From assembly GCA_027592275.1 (NCBI GenBank), contig JAQCKF010000004.1, positions 1-64,000 of the forward strand: a stretch of 64,000 nt of DNA, given 5' to 3'. The DNA is from Pseudomonadota bacterium. GTDB lineage: Bacteria; Pseudomonadota; Gammaproteobacteria; Pseudomonadales; Pseudohongiellaceae. The notes beneath the pieces are model-generated. The model saw only the letters and a list, made by a program, of their open reading frames with translations, was not told the origin of the DNA and did no database searches. Both the position numbers and the translations under genes were made by a program. Below, in pieces: positions 62,749 to 64,000 of this stretch; position 1 is the stretch's first letter; every line of letters starts with the position of its first letter.

Positions 62749-64000
62749 TCAAAACGTACCATTAATCTTCAGCGAGACAACACGGCCAGATGTGGCACAT
62801 TGGTCTTCTATCTCTTCCAATATTCCAGTGTTAATACGCCCGATGTAGCGCTGTCTCTCCCTACACTGCAAATTACTAGTCGCGTTTCTAGCATCGAAGC
62901 GATAGGTGATGCCGCGAGAATCCACGAACTGCACAAATGCCGTCGTATTTGGTTCCCCGATATAGTCCGCTATATCATCGATATCGTAGATTTTCTCATT
63001 ACTATCGAAGCGATTGCTCCACTCCAGGCCATAGTTCATGTTCCATTTAGGCACATCATGACGAAAACCAAGATTCAAGCGCCCGCGGCCAAAGCGCGAA
63101 AAACGGCGATCAATGCCCAGGAATGGGTCGGTAATATTGGAGTCGCGCACGTTTAGCCTAGAAGTCACGAGCAGGTTGGGCATATTGAACATGCGCATGC
63201 GGATGCTAGCGTTGAGGGTAATCCCGTACATATCACCCTCGCCAATATTGCCATTGGCCGACTGCAGATCGTCTTCGGAGGGGGATACGTCGATCCGTGA
63301 AATAACATCAGTATGGCGGTGATAGAAAATGTTCGCATCGACTACGCCGATGTCATTCGGCAAGCGATACTCAGCGTTAATATCGTATTTCCAAAACCAT
63401 TCCTGACGCAGATTCTCGTTTCCAGCAAGCGTGAGGGAATCATTGTCCTGTGGATCATTAGACGCAACGAAATCACTAAAGCGTAACTGTTGTACTACCT
63501 TCTCGATCGAGCCGCGCAGCTGCAGCTGCGGAGTTAGGTTGTAGCGCAGATCAACCTTGGGCTTAATGAAATCGAAGTCGCGCTTTCGATTCACGTCGCC
63601 CGATTGGCTAATCTGAGAGAGCTCATACAATAAGGTGCTCTCCAAAGACGTGCGCGAATTGATATTCCAGTTATAAATTATGAAGGGCTCTAGGCGAATC
63701 TCCTCAACCGTGGAATTTGCATTGGATACATTCTGCGGCACCAATCCGCCGAAGTCTGCCGACGGAGTACCCGTTGAATCGGGCAAGCCCAGATCTAGGC
63801 TCGAGGCTAGCGTAGTCTGTGCGCGTTCCGCGCCAAACTCGATATCCTGATCCTCTAGAAAGCCCCTCGTGAAAGAAGCACGCACAATACGTTCTGTCGT
63901 GGTGCTGGCTAGGTCAAGAAACAGATCCTTGGACTCGCTACCATCAGCAAACACATCGAACCGCTCTCTTGTCGAGGCACTATCATTTCTGTTGCTGATA
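62749..64000 (-). CDS. TonB-dependent receptor, C-terminal part (runs off window)
   Basis: The frame is open from the right edge (translation enters as ISNRNDSASTRERF) to the stop at 62749, giving about 416 residues of barrel that end in F (SLKINGTF). The plug domain lies outside. It is a paralogue of the receptor at 17295-19424: shared blocks include AERAQTTL, LESTLLYE.SQISQSGDVN, DF.KPKVD.R and LGFRHDVPK.NMNYG. Ligand is unknown. The start shown by a GTG at 63954 is internal. Confidence 0.9.
   Translation of the reverse strand, partial: ISNRNDSASTRERFDVFADGSESKDLFLDLASTTTERIVRASFTRGFLEDQDIEFGAERAQTTLASSLDLGLPDSTGTPSADFGGLVPQNVSNANSTVEEIRLEPFIIYNWNINSRTSLESTLLYELSQISQSGDVNRKRDFDFIKPKVDLRYNLTPQLQLRGSIEKVVQQLRFSDFVASNDPQDNDSLTLAGNENLRQEWFWKYDINAEYRLPNDIGVVDANIFYHRHTDVISRIDVSPSEDDLQSANGNIGEGDMYGITLNASIRMRMFNMPNLLVTSRLNVRDSNITDPFLGIDRRFSRFGRGRLNLGFRHDVPKWNMNYGLEWSNRFDSNEKIYDIDDIADYIGEPNTTAFVQFVDSRGITYRFDARNATSNLQCRERQRYIGRINTGILEEIEDQCATSGRVVSLKINGTF

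Overview
The window looks like a chromosomal segment of a free-living, probably marine, heterotrophic gammaproteobacterium. The signs are a biosynthetic SpeA/SpeB polyamine pair, AcnA with RarA, families typical of Gammaproteobacteria (DUF1415, DUF3301, DUF3820, cytochrome c5, a RIO-type kinase), TonB-dependent receptors, many secreted Tat or Sec enzymes, and a tRNA-Sec with a long variable arm. I cannot name the species from the sequence. There is no rRNA operon, no CRISPR array and no intact prophage.

Layout. 1-1.5 kb: two unrecognised ORFs, one with an Ala-rich 39-bp tandem repeat. 1.5-4.5 kb: speB-speA operon (arginine to agmatine to putrescine). 4.8-11.1 kb: a decaying stretch of small hypothetical genes, a serine hydrolase and an MDR oxidoreductase, with at least three broken genes. 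11.1-15.5 kb: four copies of a 44-bp palindrome that separate single genes or gene pairs for secreted enzymes (unknown PDLxGxW family, SMP-30 lactonase, Tat amidohydrolase, metallo-beta-lactamase-fold hydrolase). 15.5-22.7 kb: RIO kinase, nitroreductase, TonB receptor, DSD1-type PLP enzyme, and a cytochrome c5 / sugar-lactone oxidase pair. 22.8-29.4 kb: housekeeping rarA-acnA, DUF1415 and an ABC exporter. 29.5-33.8 kb: DUF1993, M28 peptidase, DUF1080, a single-domain response regulator and a lipoprotein. 33.9-38.3 kb: symporter / omega-aminotransferase / MmsA operon, probably for beta-alanine or a similar omega-amino acid. 38.5-43.3 kb: Tat amidohydrolase, EamA exporter, barrel protein, lipoprotein, HlyIII. 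43.3-44.6 kb: a scar made of a broken EPS sugar transferase, a truncated nucleotide-sugar dehydrogenase, an IS3 remnant and a truncated tyrosine recombinase beside tRNA-Sec. 44.6-49.5 kb: DUF547, KAS III, DUF3301, MATE, GST. 49.8-55.1 kb: Yip1 protein, MacA/MacB-like ABC efflux operon, desaturase-like protein. 55.2-58.6 kb: ECF sigma (interrupted by an in-frame TAG), a HEAT-repeat membrane anti-sigma-like protein, and a DUF4097 beta-solenoid. 58.7-64 kb: 17-bp repeat tract, alpha/beta hydrolase, a four-hairpin cluster, NfeD-SPFH pair, a TerB-like/BRCT protein interrupted by an in-frame TGA, and a second TonB receptor running off the edge.

How it fits together. Much of 11-22 kb encodes exported enzymes, several from families that act on lactones, with a TonB receptor for uptake and a c-type cytochrome that could take electrons from the lactone oxidase. 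The most unusual parts are the palindrome-bounded gene row at 11-15.5 kb, the selC island scar at 43-44.6 kb, the split sigma factor with its HEAT/DUF4097 operon, and the TGA-interrupted BRCT protein in a genome that carries tRNA-Sec. The number of single-base lesions (two in A-runs, three in-frame stops) means either real pseudogenisation or residual assembly error; raw reads would decide.
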